Below are positions 7,053 through 13,379 of a stretch of 13,379 nt of DNA, in pieces. The stretch is from an uncultured Novosphingobium sp. (GTDB taxonomy: Bacteria; Pseudomonadota; Alphaproteobacteria; Sphingomonadales; Sphingomonadaceae). A model generated the notes under the pieces. It had not been told where the DNA came from and did no database searches. It saw nothing but the letters and a program-made list of their open reading frames with translations. Within the stretch, counting starts at the first letter, position 1. The number at the start of each line of letters is the position of its first letter. The stretch covers positions 1 to 13,379 of the forward strand of contig CAMPIM010000100.1 of the NCBI GenBank assembly GCA_946886365.1. The letters are read 5' to 3'. The position numbers and the translations under genes were made by a program.

Positions 7053-8378
7053 ATGCCCGACCACGCCATTTCGGACGACCCGGCGGTCCAATCGCAGCTG
7101 GACCGCCTTGCCACGCTGTCGCCGGGCGCGGACATATTGGGTCTCGAACGCATTACCAGCCTGCTTGATAGGCTCGGCAATCCACACCGTGCGCTGCCGC
7201 CCGTTTTCCATGTCGCAGGGACCAATGGCAAAGGCTCGACCTGCGCCTTTCTCCGGGCCGCGCTCGAAGCGGACGGCCGAAGCGTCCACGTTTTCACCTC
7301 CCCCCATCTCGTCCGTTTCAACGAACGCATCCGCATCAACGGCCAGCTGATCAGCGACGAAGCGCTCGCCCTCTATCTCTCCCGTGTGCTGGACGTGGCC
7401 GAAGGCATCGGGGCCAGCTTCTTCGAAGTCACCACCGCCGCCGCCTTCCTGGCCTTTGCCGAGCATCCCGCCGACGCCTGCATCCTTGAAGTGGGGCTAG
7501 GCGGCCGCCTGGACGCTACCAATATCATCGAAAACCCCGCCGTCTGCGGCATCGCCCAACTCGGGATCGACCATCAGGCCTTCCTCGGCAACACGCTACG
7601 CGCCATAGCGGCGGAGAAGGCGGGCATCGCCAAGCCCGGCGCCGCCCTGGTAACCCAGCGCTATCCCGAATCACTCGCTCCCGCGATGCGCGAAGCCGCA
7701 GCCCGCGCCCGCACCGACTGGCTCCCCATGGGCCAAAGCTGGGACGCGGCCAGCTACCGCGACCGCCTCCACTATCGCGACGAACAAGGCCGCATCGAAA
7801 CCCCGCTGCCCCGCCTCCCCGGCGCGCATCAGGTGCAGAACGCCGCCCTCGCCTTCGCCATGCTGCGCCATCAAACTGCCCTGCCCGTCAGCGAAGCCGC
7901 ACTCAAAGCCGCGCCCCTCTGGGCGCACTGGCCCGCCCGGCTCCAACACCTGGACCACGGCCCCCTGCTCGCCCCGCTCCCTCCCGAAAGCGAAGCCTGG
8001 CTCGACGGCGGCCACAATGCCGGCGCCGGAGAAGCCATCAGCGCCTTCTTCACCGCCGACAAGCTCGCCGGACGCAAGCTGCACCTCATCATCGGCATGC
8101 TCGCCAACAAGGAAGTGGATGCCTTCCTCGGCCCCTTCGCCGGACGCATAGCCCACATCCACGCGCTGCCCGTCCCCGGCCACGAGCATCATCCCGCCAG
8201 CCGCTTCGCCGCCATTGCGGAGCGCTGGGGCATCGGCTGCACAGCGCATGCATATCCCGCCGCCGCCATCAACGCGGTCGCGGCGTCATCCAAAACCGAA
8301 GCCCCGCTCCTGCTCATCGCCGGGTCCCTCTACCTCGCAGGCGAAATTTTGCGCCTAAACGAGCAATATCCCGACTAA
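7053..8378 (+). CDS. folC: Bifunctional folylpolyglutamate/dihydrofolate synthase
   Basis: The 441-residue Mur-ligase-type ATP-dependent enzyme adds L-glutamate to dihydropteroate and/or extends folate polyglutamates. It starts at ATG 7053, 26 bp after accD; the frame is open far upstream but that part is antifamily sequence overlapping accD. Motifs in order: the P-loop HVAGTNGKGST (GTNGKGS at 56-62), TSPHLVRFNERI, EVGLGGRLDATN, the GIDHQAFLGNTLRAIAAEKAGI block containing the carbamylated-lysine site, and WLDGGHNAGAGEA. The usual proline after GxHN is alanine here, a minor departure. GAGG lies 11 bases upstream and AGGG closer still. It is the last gene of the operon; no clear terminator follows. 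Confidence 0.95.
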   Translation: MPDHAISDDPAVQSQLDRLATLSPGADILGLERITSLLDRLGNPHRALPPVFHVAGTNGKGSTCAFLRAALEADGRSVHVFTSPHLVRFNERIRINGQLISDEALALYLSRVLDVAEGIGASFFEVTTAAAFLAFAEHPADACILEVGLGGRLDATNIIENPAVCGIAQLGIDHQAFLGNTLRAIAAEKAGIAKPGAALVTQRYPESLAPAMREAAARARTDWLPMGQSWDAASYRDRLHYRDEQGRIETPLPRLPGAHQVQNAALAFAMLRHQTALPVSEAALKAAPLWAHWPARLQHLDHGPLLAPLPPESEAWLDGGHNAGAGEAISAFFTADKLAGRKLHLIIGMLANKEVDAFLGPFAGRIAHIHALPVPGHEHHPASRFAAIAERWGIGCTAHAYPAAAINAVAASSKTEAPLLLIAGSLYLAGEILRLNEQYPD

Positions 8379-8384
8379 ACGTAC

Positions 8385-8401
8385 TTGCGATTGACTCGCA
8401 A
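8385..8401. promoter_or_regulatory. Fur-box-like palindrome
   Basis: TTGCGA at 8385-8390 and TCGCAA at 8396-8401 form a perfect 6-bp inverted repeat with the spacer TTGAC. The site is seven bases after the folC stop and 49 bp before the ATG of the DUF6628-like gene. It is flanked on both sides by GTAC (8381-8384 and 8406-8409). It resembles the TTGCGAnTnAnTCGCAA-type sites seen upstream of iron-uptake genes in sphingomonads. Assignment to Fur is inference from pattern memory. Confidence 0.45.
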
Positions 8402-8449
8402 TAGCGTACCTTGCTGTCCGTAACGCAACGGATAAAAAGGTGCTCGCAT

Positions 8450-8890
8450 ATGCCCCGTGGAGAGATCACCCCCTTCGACCTGCCCGGCGCAATGCCTCCC
8501 GGCTACGGCAACCGACTGTTCCTCTACGCGATGCGCCGCATGGCCAGCGCCGGGGTCGATGACGCCCACGCAGCCAACGCCATGCTCGGCGCGTTCGGGC
8601 GCAGCTACCGCCGCCCGCTCGTCCTCATGCGCGCCATGATACTGGAACTCGCCCGCTGCGCCACCCGCCGGATACTCGTCGCGCCCTGCTGCTGCGCCCG
8701 CATGACCGCCGACGAAGCATCGCTCATGCACTCCATCAGCACAGCGCTACAGGACCCACCTGCATCCTATGAGCAACTCGCCTCGCTGCTCGGCACGGAC
8801 GATGTCCTCGGCGCCCTAACCTGCCTGCAAGCCGTCTCCCAGGCCCACAGCGATCTCGGCCGTCCCCTCGACCTCTACGCCGGAGCCTGA
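8450..8890 (+). CDS. DUF6628-like conserved hypothetical protein
   Basis: The 146-residue product starts at ATG 8450, preceded by AAAAGG nine bases upstream; the longer frame from 8411 is not used. It begins PFDLPGAMPPGYGNRLFLYAMRRM, continues through a helical region with DAHAANAMLGAFGRSYRRPLVLMR (about 35-60), and has a notable Cys-Cys-Cys run in VAPCCCARMTADE (about 81-93). A C-terminal helical part contains LLGTDDVLGALTCLQAVSQAHSDLGRPLDL. The layout matches sphingomonad proteins annotated DUF6628, from memory. No function is established. The Cys triplet could be a metal or redox site. The upstream palindrome suggests iron control. No signal peptide. Its 3' end overlaps the convergent permease gene by 16 bp. 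Confidence 0.75.
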   Translation: MPRGEITPFDLPGAMPPGYGNRLFLYAMRRMASAGVDDAHAANAMLGAFGRSYRRPLVLMRAMILELARCATRRILVAPCCCARMTADEASLMHSISTALQDPPASYEQLASLLGTDDVLGALTCLQAVSQAHSDLGRPLDLYAGA

Positions 8891-10209
8891 CCGCCTTCGT
8901 CCGTAGCGGCGCTGCCAACACTCGCATCCACCAATCCGCTGCGCATCATCAACCAGAACAGGATGATGCCCGGCAGCGCCAGCACGGTCGTCAGCAGGTA
9001 AAAATCGACATAACCAAACCGCTCGATCATCCAACCGGCGCCATATTTGGGATTTCCGGTAATCAATCGTCCTGCAACACTCGCCGCCGCCGAAATCATC
9101 GCATATTGCGCGGCGGTAAAGCGCAGGTCGCACAGCGCGGAGAAATAGGCGACCACCGCAACGCCGCCGATCCCGCTAGCAAAATTCTCGAACCCGATGG
9201 CGCCCGCCATGCCCACATTGCTCTTGCCGGTCGCCGCCAGCAGGGCAAAGCTGAAGTTCGACACCGCCATCAGCACCAGGCTGATCAGCACCGACCGCTT
9301 CAACCCCAGCCGCGCATACAGCACCCCGCCCACGAAAATCCCGGCCAGCAAAGCCCAGAAACCCACGCCCACGTCGTAGATCGCGATCTCCTCATTGCTG
9401 TACCCCAGATCGTTGAACAGCAGCCGGAACGTCAGGTTCGCCAGCGTATCGCCAATCTTGTGGACGATGATGAACAGCAGGACGAGCAGCGCACCCTTGC
9501 GCTTGAAGAAATCCACGAACGGCCCAATGATCGCCTGCACCAGCTCCCCGCCCGTCTTCCGGGAAGCAATCTCCCGATGCCGTTCAGGCTCGCCAACGAT
9601 CAACGCCGCGAGCATGGCAGGCAGCGCAAAGAGAGCGCAAACCAGATAGGCCAGCGTCCAGTCCCAATATTGCGCCACCACCAGCGCCAAGGCACCCGCC
9701 GCCGCCGCGCCGATGCGCCATCCATATTGCGACATGCCCGCGCCAATGCCCAATTGCTCGGGCCGCAATATCTCGATGCGATAGCCATCGATGATAATGT
9801 CGAACGTCGCCCCCGCAATCCCCAACAGGATCGCCGCCCGCACCGTCCCCATCAGGTCATTCGCCGGATCGACAACGGCCAGATTGACGACCGCCGCCAT
9901 CACCAGCAGCCCCGCCACCAGCATCCACGACACGCGCTGCCCCAACCGATGCAGCAGGGGCAACTTCACCCCCTCGATCACCCAGGCCCACAGCCATTTG
10001 AGATTATAGGCGAGCAACACCAGGCTGAACGCCGTAACGCTCTTCTTGTCGATCCCGTCCTGCGCAAGGCGCGATGCCAGGTTGGCGCCGATCATCGCAA
10101 AGGGAAAGCCCGACGAAATCCCCAGAAACAGCGCAGCCAGCGGCGCTTTCTCGACATAGGGCTTCACTGCATCCAGCCAGCTTCGGGTGCCCACGGCAAT
10201 GTCAGTCAT
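8875..10209 (-). CDS. AmpG-type MFS permease (muropeptide transporter-like)
   Basis: The 444-residue polytopic membrane protein has about 12 hydrophobic segments. AmpG features are LGISSGFPFAM at 29-39, FDIIIDGYRIEILRPEQ near 136-152 (AmpG typically has QD.AIDAYR.E), IGFENFASGIGGVAVVAYFSALCD in the C-terminal half, and FTAAQYAMISAAASVAGR after it. AmpG imports GlcNAc-anhydroMurNAc peptides from the periplasm for cell-wall recycling and, in some species, for beta-lactamase induction. No ampC, ampR or recycling gene is beside it, so the exact substrate is not shown. The ATG at 10209 has only a weak purine-rich site upstream. It is convergent with the DUF6628-like gene (16-bp overlap) and divergent from the HEPN-like gene. 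Confidence 0.85.
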   Translation of the reverse strand: MTDIAVGTRSWLDAVKPYVEKAPLAALFLGISSGFPFAMIGANLASRLAQDGIDKKSVTAFSLVLLAYNLKWLWAWVIEGVKLPLLHRLGQRVSWMLVAGLLVMAAVVNLAVVDPANDLMGTVRAAILLGIAGATFDIIIDGYRIEILRPEQLGIGAGMSQYGWRIGAAAAGALALVVAQYWDWTLAYLVCALFALPAMLAALIVGEPERHREIASRKTGGELVQAIIGPFVDFFKRKGALLVLLFIIVHKIGDTLANLTFRLLFNDLGYSNEEIAIYDVGVGFWALLAGIFVGGVLYARLGLKRSVLISLVLMAVSNFSFALLAATGKSNVGMAGAIGFENFASGIGGVAVVAYFSALCDLRFTAAQYAMISAAASVAGRLITGNPKYGAGWMIERFGYVDFYLLTTVLALPGIILFWLMMRSGLVDASVGSAATDEGGQAPA

Positions 10210-10479
10210 GAAAAAGGTGCGCCCCCAAGATGCTTATCGCGCCACCATATGGCCAATCATCGGAGAAACAAGCATAACTCGCCCCGACCATATGACCGGC
10301 TCACGAGAAGGCTTGCACCCACTCCTAGCCCTCTCCCGCTTGCGGAAGTGAATGGCCTTCTTGGGTGGACAGCGGATAGTCGGGTCTCGGGCGGCACAGT
10401 TCTGAGGCGTATTGTTGCAACTCAATGTTCTAGGGTGAACTTACTAGCTACCTTCTCTTTACTCGGTCATAGGAGAGCC
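10210..10479. other. Divergent intergenic region, ampG-like / HEPN-like gene
   Basis: This 270-bp gap must hold both divergent promoters, but I cannot place a convincing -35/-10 pair. Near the ampG side are two similar palindromic words, ACCATATGG at 10244-10252 and ACCATATGA at 10287-10295. At 10329-10347 there is a decayed copy of the CCCTCTCCCGCTTGCGGGAGAGGG-type hairpin with its second arm lost. The half next to the HEPN-like gene is markedly AT-richer. No RNA gene recognised. Confidence 0.5.
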
Positions 10480-10941
10480 ATGGCAACGGAAGCACAAACA
10501 TTCGAGCGTTTCGGAAGAGCTGCCTTCAAAGCGCAGATGTTCGAAACATCCATGATCACGCTCTTGATTGCTACACGCACTCTGATCGGTAAGCCCTTCA
10601 AGAGCAGAGATGAAGCTCAAGCCTACATAGACCGTCTCGACAAAGACAACCTTGGGTGGCTTCTTGGAAAACTACGGGAATTGACCGATTTCGATGAAGA
10701 GGTGGCAGCTATGCTTGAGGCGGCAGTTAATGCTCGCAATACATTAACCCATCATTTCTTTGCTCGTTATTCCGTTTCTCTGAAAACTTCTGAAGGGCGT
10801 GATCAAGTTTGTGCGGACGTTAATCAATGCATGTCAGCAATTTACAAGGCGGACGATCAGGTGATCACTCGCATCGAGATGCTACGCGACCAGATGAAAC
10901 AGCTGGGCATGATTAATGAGTCCTCGCAACAGCAAGCCTGA
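10480..10941 (+). CDS. HEPN-like all-helical hypothetical protein
   Basis: Start chosen at ATG 10480 because AGGAG at 10471-10475 is correctly placed; the frame upstream is antisense to the permease. The 153-residue product looks entirely helical, without membrane segments or signal. Residues 86-91 read R-N-T-L-T-H in the context NARNTLTHHFF. This fits the R-x4-H motif (RNxxxH) that defines HEPN RNase and nucleotide-binding domains, and the following HFF resembles the H.Y/F seen in HepT/DUF86-type proteins. The long N-terminal helices (7-35, 43-68, 70-86) and a C-terminal helix (104-145) fit a four-helix HEPN bundle. No MNT nucleotidyltransferase or other antitoxin gene is adjacent. Two hand-counted 60-base rows give 40-50% GC, well below its neighbours, suggesting transfer. 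Specific function unknown. Confidence 0.7.
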   Translation: MATEAQTFERFGRAAFKAQMFETSMITLLIATRTLIGKPFKSRDEAQAYIDRLDKDNLGWLLGKLRELTDFDEEVAAMLEAAVNARNTLTHHFFARYSVSLKTSEGRDQVCADVNQCMSAIYKADDQVITRIEMLRDQMKQLGMINESSQQQA

Positions 10942-11211
10942 CGTTCACCTCCCCGATGGAGTGCTACTTGAATGGATGGCAGCTATCTGGAGAGGTCATT
11001 CGAGCGAGGAATGCTGCCACTTATCGTTAGCAACCGTCCCCAATCTCCCAATCTCGTCATGCCAGCGCAAGCTGGCATCTCGGTCGATGGCGCTCGGCCA
11101 AGCCTCACAAAATCCAGCTTCAGCTAGGATGACGCATACCAGATGCAAATACCAACACCCGCGTTGTAAAGTCAGTTCAGACAAACAACCGACGACCCAA
11201 CCGCACCAACC
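10942..11211. other. Non-coding gap with AT-rich tail and REP-like pair
   Basis: This 270-bp stretch lies between two convergent genes. An open frame runs through it from 10916 but crosses the REP-like repeat and has no ribosome site, so I do not call it. Besides the repeat pair at 11055-11134 I see no RNA gene or T-tract terminator. Confidence 0.5.
11055..11134. repeat. Inverted pair of REP-like units
   Basis: Arm 1 (11055-11083) begins CGTCATGCCAGCGCAAGCTG and contains its own palindrome GCCAGC..GCTGGC. Arm 2 (11112-11134) read on the minus strand is CGTCATCCTAGCTGAAGCTG, matching arm 1 at about 17 of 22 positions in opposite orientation. The spacer is 28 bp. The arrangement (two inverted units, each with an internal hairpin) is that of a REP doublet or BIME-like element, often placed between convergent genes as here. 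Mobilisation by a RAYT transposase is possible, but none is in the window. Confidence 0.7.
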
Positions 11212-11670
11212 TCACCCCACCCGATCAAACAAATGCAACCCACGCGGCACGCGCGGCAGATCCCCACCACGCAGCACCGCCTCAATCACCCCGATCGAAG
11301 CCAGCAGATCACGCGGCAAATAAGGTTTCGCCAGACACCCTACCGCCATCTCATGCGCATCAATCGGACAGGCACCGCTGACGAACAGCACCGCCAGCCC
11401 CTTCGCATAGGCATGACGCGCCACATCGATGCCCGTCTTGTCACCATGCAAGGTGATATCGGCGATCACCAGATCGACCTCATCCTGCTCAATGACGCTG
11501 ATCGCATGGTCATAATCCTCGACCGTTGCGGCCACGCGGTAGCCAGCCTGTTCCAGCACATGCTCATTGTCAAAGGCGACCAAAGGCTCATCTTCCACCA
11601 CCAGCACGCTGATGATGGCCTGTGCCTGCTGCCGTGGCTTCGAGTCCCCTTTGACTAGCCCGAAAAACAT
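11212..11670 (-). CDS. Stand-alone receiver-domain response regulator
   Basis: The 152-residue protein has one CheY-like receiver domain (about 20-135) and no DNA-binding or enzymatic output domain. ISVLVVEDEPLV supplies the acidic pair Glu26/Asp27. Asp71 in LVIADITLHGD is the phosphoacceptor. Ser98 in VLFVSGA takes the Thr/Ser switch position and Lys115 in CLAKPY is the conserved lysine. ATG 11670 is preferred over an in-frame GTG at 11700 because GGCGGA lies upstream at reasonable spacing. No histidine kinase or other two-component gene is adjacent, so the partner is unknown. A short C-terminal tail ending LPRVPRGLHLFDRVG follows the domain. It is divergent from the pseudouridine synthase gene. 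Confidence 0.9.
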   Translation of the reverse strand: MFFGLVKGDSKPRQQAQAIISVLVVEDEPLVAFDNEHVLEQAGYRVAATVEDYDHAISVIEQDEVDLVIADITLHGDKTGIDVARHAYAKGLAVLFVSGACPIDAHEMAVGCLAKPYLPRDLLASIGVIEAVLRGGDLPRVPRGLHLFDRVG

Positions 11671-11717
11671 TTGCCGATCCGCCCCATATGCGCCATGCAC
11701 CCGATCAAACGCGCGAC

Positions 11718-11727
11718 CCCTTAAGGG
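11718..11727. other. Perfect 10-bp palindrome in divergent gap
   Basis: CCCTTAAGGG lies 48 bp upstream of the response-regulator ATG and about 105 bp upstream of the pseudouridine-synthase GTG. It could be an operator for either gene or chance. Confidence 0.25.
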
Positions 11728-11831
11728 AGTTGCGGCCGATCCTGCGCACTCGGCGACAGGACGGCACTATTCGTCATTTTCCCGGCATCTCCGATATGGG
11801 AATGCCGTCGCTTCGTTAAAAGGAACCGAGC

Positions 11832-12749
11832 GTGGAGCCGCCGAAAAAATCAGCACCGCCGCGCAGGGCAGGACCGGGCGGCCCTCGGCGTCCCACGGAC
11901 GGCAAGCCCGCCGGTTCGTCGCGCCCTGCTCGCCCCCCTTTCAAGAAAAGAAACGCTGCTCCAGCCAAGCCCGCAAATCCCCATCCGGCGCGCATGGCCG
12001 CTGCCGCCAGCGGCACGAATGAACCGCAACGCATCGCCAAACTGCTTGCCCGCGCCGGAGTAGCCTCGCGCCGGGAAGTGGAACGGATGATCGAGGAAGG
12101 CCGGGTCACTCTCGATGGCCAACTGATCTCGACGCCCGCGACCCTGCTGACCTCGCTCAATGGCGTGGCGGTGGATGGCAACCCGGTGGCGCAGCCCGCT
12201 CCCGCTCGTCTCTTCCTGTTTCACAAGCCTTCAGGCTATTTGACGACCGAGCGCGATCCGCGCGGCCGCCCTACCATCTACGACCGCTTGCCCGCCGATC
12301 TGCCCCGCCTCATGCCGATCGGTCGTCTGGACATGACCACGGAGGGGCTGCTGCTCCTTACCACCGATGGCGAATTCAAACGGCAGATGGAATTGCCCGC
12401 GACCGGCGTACCGCGCACCTATCGCGCCCGCGCCTTTGGCGAAATCAGCCAGGCCCAGCTTGAAGACCTGTTTATGGGCATAGAGATTGACGGCATTCGC
12501 TATGGCCAGATCGAGGCCAATTTGGAACGCCGCACCGGTCGTAACCAGTGGATCGAAATGACCCTGACGGAGGGTAAGAACCGCGAAGTGCGGCGCGTTC
12601 TGGAGCATCTGGGCCTACAGGTGAGCCGCCTCATCCGCACCAGCTATGGCCCCTTCCATCTCGGCGAACTCGCGTCGGGCGCGGTGGAGGAAGTGCGCCA
12701 GCACGACCTCATCGTCTTCCGCAAAAGCTTGAAGACGCCTAAATCCTGA
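11832..12749 (+). CDS. rluB: Pseudouridine synthase, RluB/RsuA family (23S rRNA)
   Basis: Start at GTG 11832, preceded by AAAAGGA at seven bases. The 305-residue protein has a basic Pro/Ala/Arg-rich tail (1-62), likely disordered and RNA-contacting. An S4 RNA-binding domain follows (about 65-112, RIAKLLARAGVASRREVERMIEEGRVTLDG). The RsuA/RluB catalytic domain has HKPSGYLTTERDP.GRPT at 131-148 and MPIGRLDMTTEGLLLLTTDG at 161-180, with Asp167 as the catalytic aspartate. KNREVRRVLEHLGL near the C-terminus is the family's second motif. RluB converts U2605 of 23S rRNA to pseudouridine in E. coli; RluE/RluF are alternatives, but the S4 domain and sequence favour RluB. RsmD follows after 60 bp, a common rRNA-modification pair in this group. 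Confidence 0.92.
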   Translation: MEPPKKSAPPRRAGPGGPRRPTDGKPAGSSRPARPPFKKRNAAPAKPANPHPARMAAAASGTNEPQRIAKLLARAGVASRREVERMIEEGRVTLDGQLISTPATLLTSLNGVAVDGNPVAQPAPARLFLFHKPSGYLTTERDPRGRPTIYDRLPADLPRLMPIGRLDMTTEGLLLLTTDGEFKRQMELPATGVPRTYRARAFGEISQAQLEDLFMGIEIDGIRYGQIEANLERRTGRNQWIEMTLTEGKNREVRRVLEHLGLQVSRLIRTSYGPFHLGELASGAVEEVRQHDLIVFRKSLKTPKS

Positions 12750-12757
12750 AGCTAAAC

Positions 12758-12785
12758 CCGTTCGCCCTGCGCTTGTCTCTAGGGC
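12758..12785 (+). repeat. Degenerate copy of the trpB-trpA repeat unit
   Basis: CCGTTCGCCCTGCGCTTGTC, followed by TCTAGGGC, matches the unit CCGTTCGCCCTGAGCTTGTCGAAGGGC at most positions. It fills nearly half of the 60-bp gap between the pseudouridine synthase stop and rsmD. Confidence 0.5.
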
Positions 12786-12809
12786 TTTCCTTCTGCACGG
12801 ACGCCAATC

Positions 12810-13346
12810 ATGAGAATCATCGCAGGCCAATGGCGAGGCCGCACGTTGGCAGCTCCCAAGGGCGACGCCACTCGCCCCACGGCCGACCGTACGCGCGAAA
12901 CGCTCTTTTCCATGCTCGTGAGCCGCATCGGATCATTCGAGGGGCTGGCCGTCGGCGATTTCTTCGCAGGATCGGGCGCCTTGGGCTTTGAAGCCCTGTC
13001 CCGTGGCGCGGCTAGCTGCCTCTTCGTCGAACAGGATCAGGCGGCTCTGAACGTGATCCGCGCCAATGGCGACAAGCTCGGCATCCGGCCCGACATTCGG
13101 CAGAGTAGCGTGCTCTCACTGGGGCCAGCGCCGAAACCGCTGGACCTCATTTTCATGGACCCGCCCTATAATAGCGGTGCAGGCGTCGTAGCTCTCGACA
13201 AGTTGAGCCGTCTGGGCTGGACCGGCCCCGCGACCTGGATCAGCATCGAAACCGACCGCCGCGAAGATGTGGAGGTCAAGGGTTTTGTCGTGGACACAAC
13301 TCGAGACGTAGGCAAGGCACGCCTTACCCTTTTGAGATCAACCTGA
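12810..13346 (+). CDS. rsmD: 16S rRNA (guanine(966)-N2)-methyltransferase
   Basis: The 178-residue enzyme methylates G966 of 16S rRNA using S-adenosylmethionine. It starts with MRIIAGQWRGRTLAAP, the usual RsmD N-terminus, then RPTADRTRETLFSML (22-36). The SAM-binding GxG motif I is DFFAGSGALGFEALSRGA at 50-67, with the acidic motif II residue in FVEQD (72-76). The N-methyltransferase catalytic motif IV is DPPY at 117-120. Length is normal for the family (about 180-200). GGAC lies upstream of the ATG at suitable spacing. Confidence 0.95.
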   Translation: MRIIAGQWRGRTLAAPKGDATRPTADRTRETLFSMLVSRIGSFEGLAVGDFFAGSGALGFEALSRGAASCLFVEQDQAALNVIRANGDKLGIRPDIRQSSVLSLGPAPKPLDLIFMDPPYNSGAGVVALDKLSRLGWTGPATWISIETDRREDVEVKGFVVDTTRDVGKARLTLLRST

Positions 13347-13348
13347 CT

Positions 13349-13372
13349 CCCTCTCCCCTTCAGGGGAGAGGG
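13349..13372. terminator. Perfect hairpin 3' of rsmD (possible terminator or repeat)
   Basis: CCCTCTCCCC at 13349-13358 and GGGGAGAGGG at 13363-13372 form a perfect 10-bp stem around the loop TTCA, starting three bases after the rsmD stop. A T-tract does not follow (TTGGGGA), so it is not a standard intrinsic terminator. The same sequence is a common dispersed hairpin in sphingomonads, and a decayed relative lies at 10329-10347. Confidence 0.55.
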
Positions 13373-13379
13373 TTGGGGA

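Noticed and set aside
8411..8449. Earlier start for the DUF6628-like gene
   Set aside because: The extra 13 residues lie in the promoter region; AAAAGG is positioned for ATG 8450.
9106..10479. Long plus-strand open frame leading into the HEPN-like gene (611 codons in all)
   Set aside because: It is antisense to the AmpG-type permease, its translation is Gln/Arg/His/Pro-rich, and the only good ribosome site in the frame is at 10471-10475 before ATG 10480.
10916..11323. 135-codon frame overlapping the end of the HEPN-like gene
   Set aside because: It has no ribosome site, translates through the REP doublet and runs antisense into the response regulator. A short true peptide at its 5' end cannot be excluded but is unsupported.
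13349..13372. Strong intrinsic terminator
   Set aside because: The stem is perfect but no T-tract follows, and the same sequence is a common dispersed hairpin, so termination is only possible, not shown.

Overview
The window is ordinary chromosome from a high-GC alphaproteobacterium, most likely a sphingomonad (Sphingobium/Sphingomonas group). This rests on the trpF-trpB-trpA-accD-folC order, a ceramide-glucosyltransferase-like GT, a DUF6628-like protein, and dispersed palindromes of the types CCGTTCGSSCTGAGCTTGTCGAAG, CGTCATNCCAGCGCAAGCTGG and CCCTCTCCCC-loop-GGGGAGAGGG. The assignment is from memory of gene content; no rRNA or other phylogenetic marker is present apart from the gyrA tail.

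Layout from left to right: the 3' end of gyrA, coupled by a GTGA overlap to a DUF952 gene; a 139-bp gap with two degenerate repeat units; an unrecognised AT-richer two-helix membrane protein on the minus strand; a membrane glycosyltransferase (minus) divergent by 38 bp from an LpxL/HtrB-type lipid acyltransferase (plus). Then comes the metabolic operon trpF-trpB-trpA-accD-folC (3330-8378), with ATGA overlaps at trpF/trpB and trpA/accD and a palindromic repeat cluster inserted between trpB and trpA. It covers the last steps of tryptophan synthesis, the carboxyltransferase beta subunit of acetyl-CoA carboxylase, and folylpolyglutamate/dihydrofolate synthase.

Right part: a DUF6628-like gene with a Fur-box-like palindrome in its upstream region; a convergent AmpG-type MFS permease (minus); an AT-rich orphan gene with a HEPN-type R-N-x3-H motif; a gap with an inverted REP-like pair; a stand-alone receiver-domain response regulator (minus); and a ribosome-modification pair, an RluB-type pseudouridine synthase and RsmD (16S rRNA m2G966 methyltransferase), followed by a perfect 10-bp hairpin.

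Most of the window is housekeeping. The less ordinary parts are the GT/acyltransferase pair (possibly for envelope lipids in a lineage known for glycosphingolipids in place of LPS), the HEPN-like orphan, the DUF6628-like gene with its putative iron box, and the repeats that interrupt the trp operon and sit beside both AT-rich orphan genes. I see no phage, IS element, CRISPR array, tRNA or rRNA gene, and no convincing new multi-gene system.
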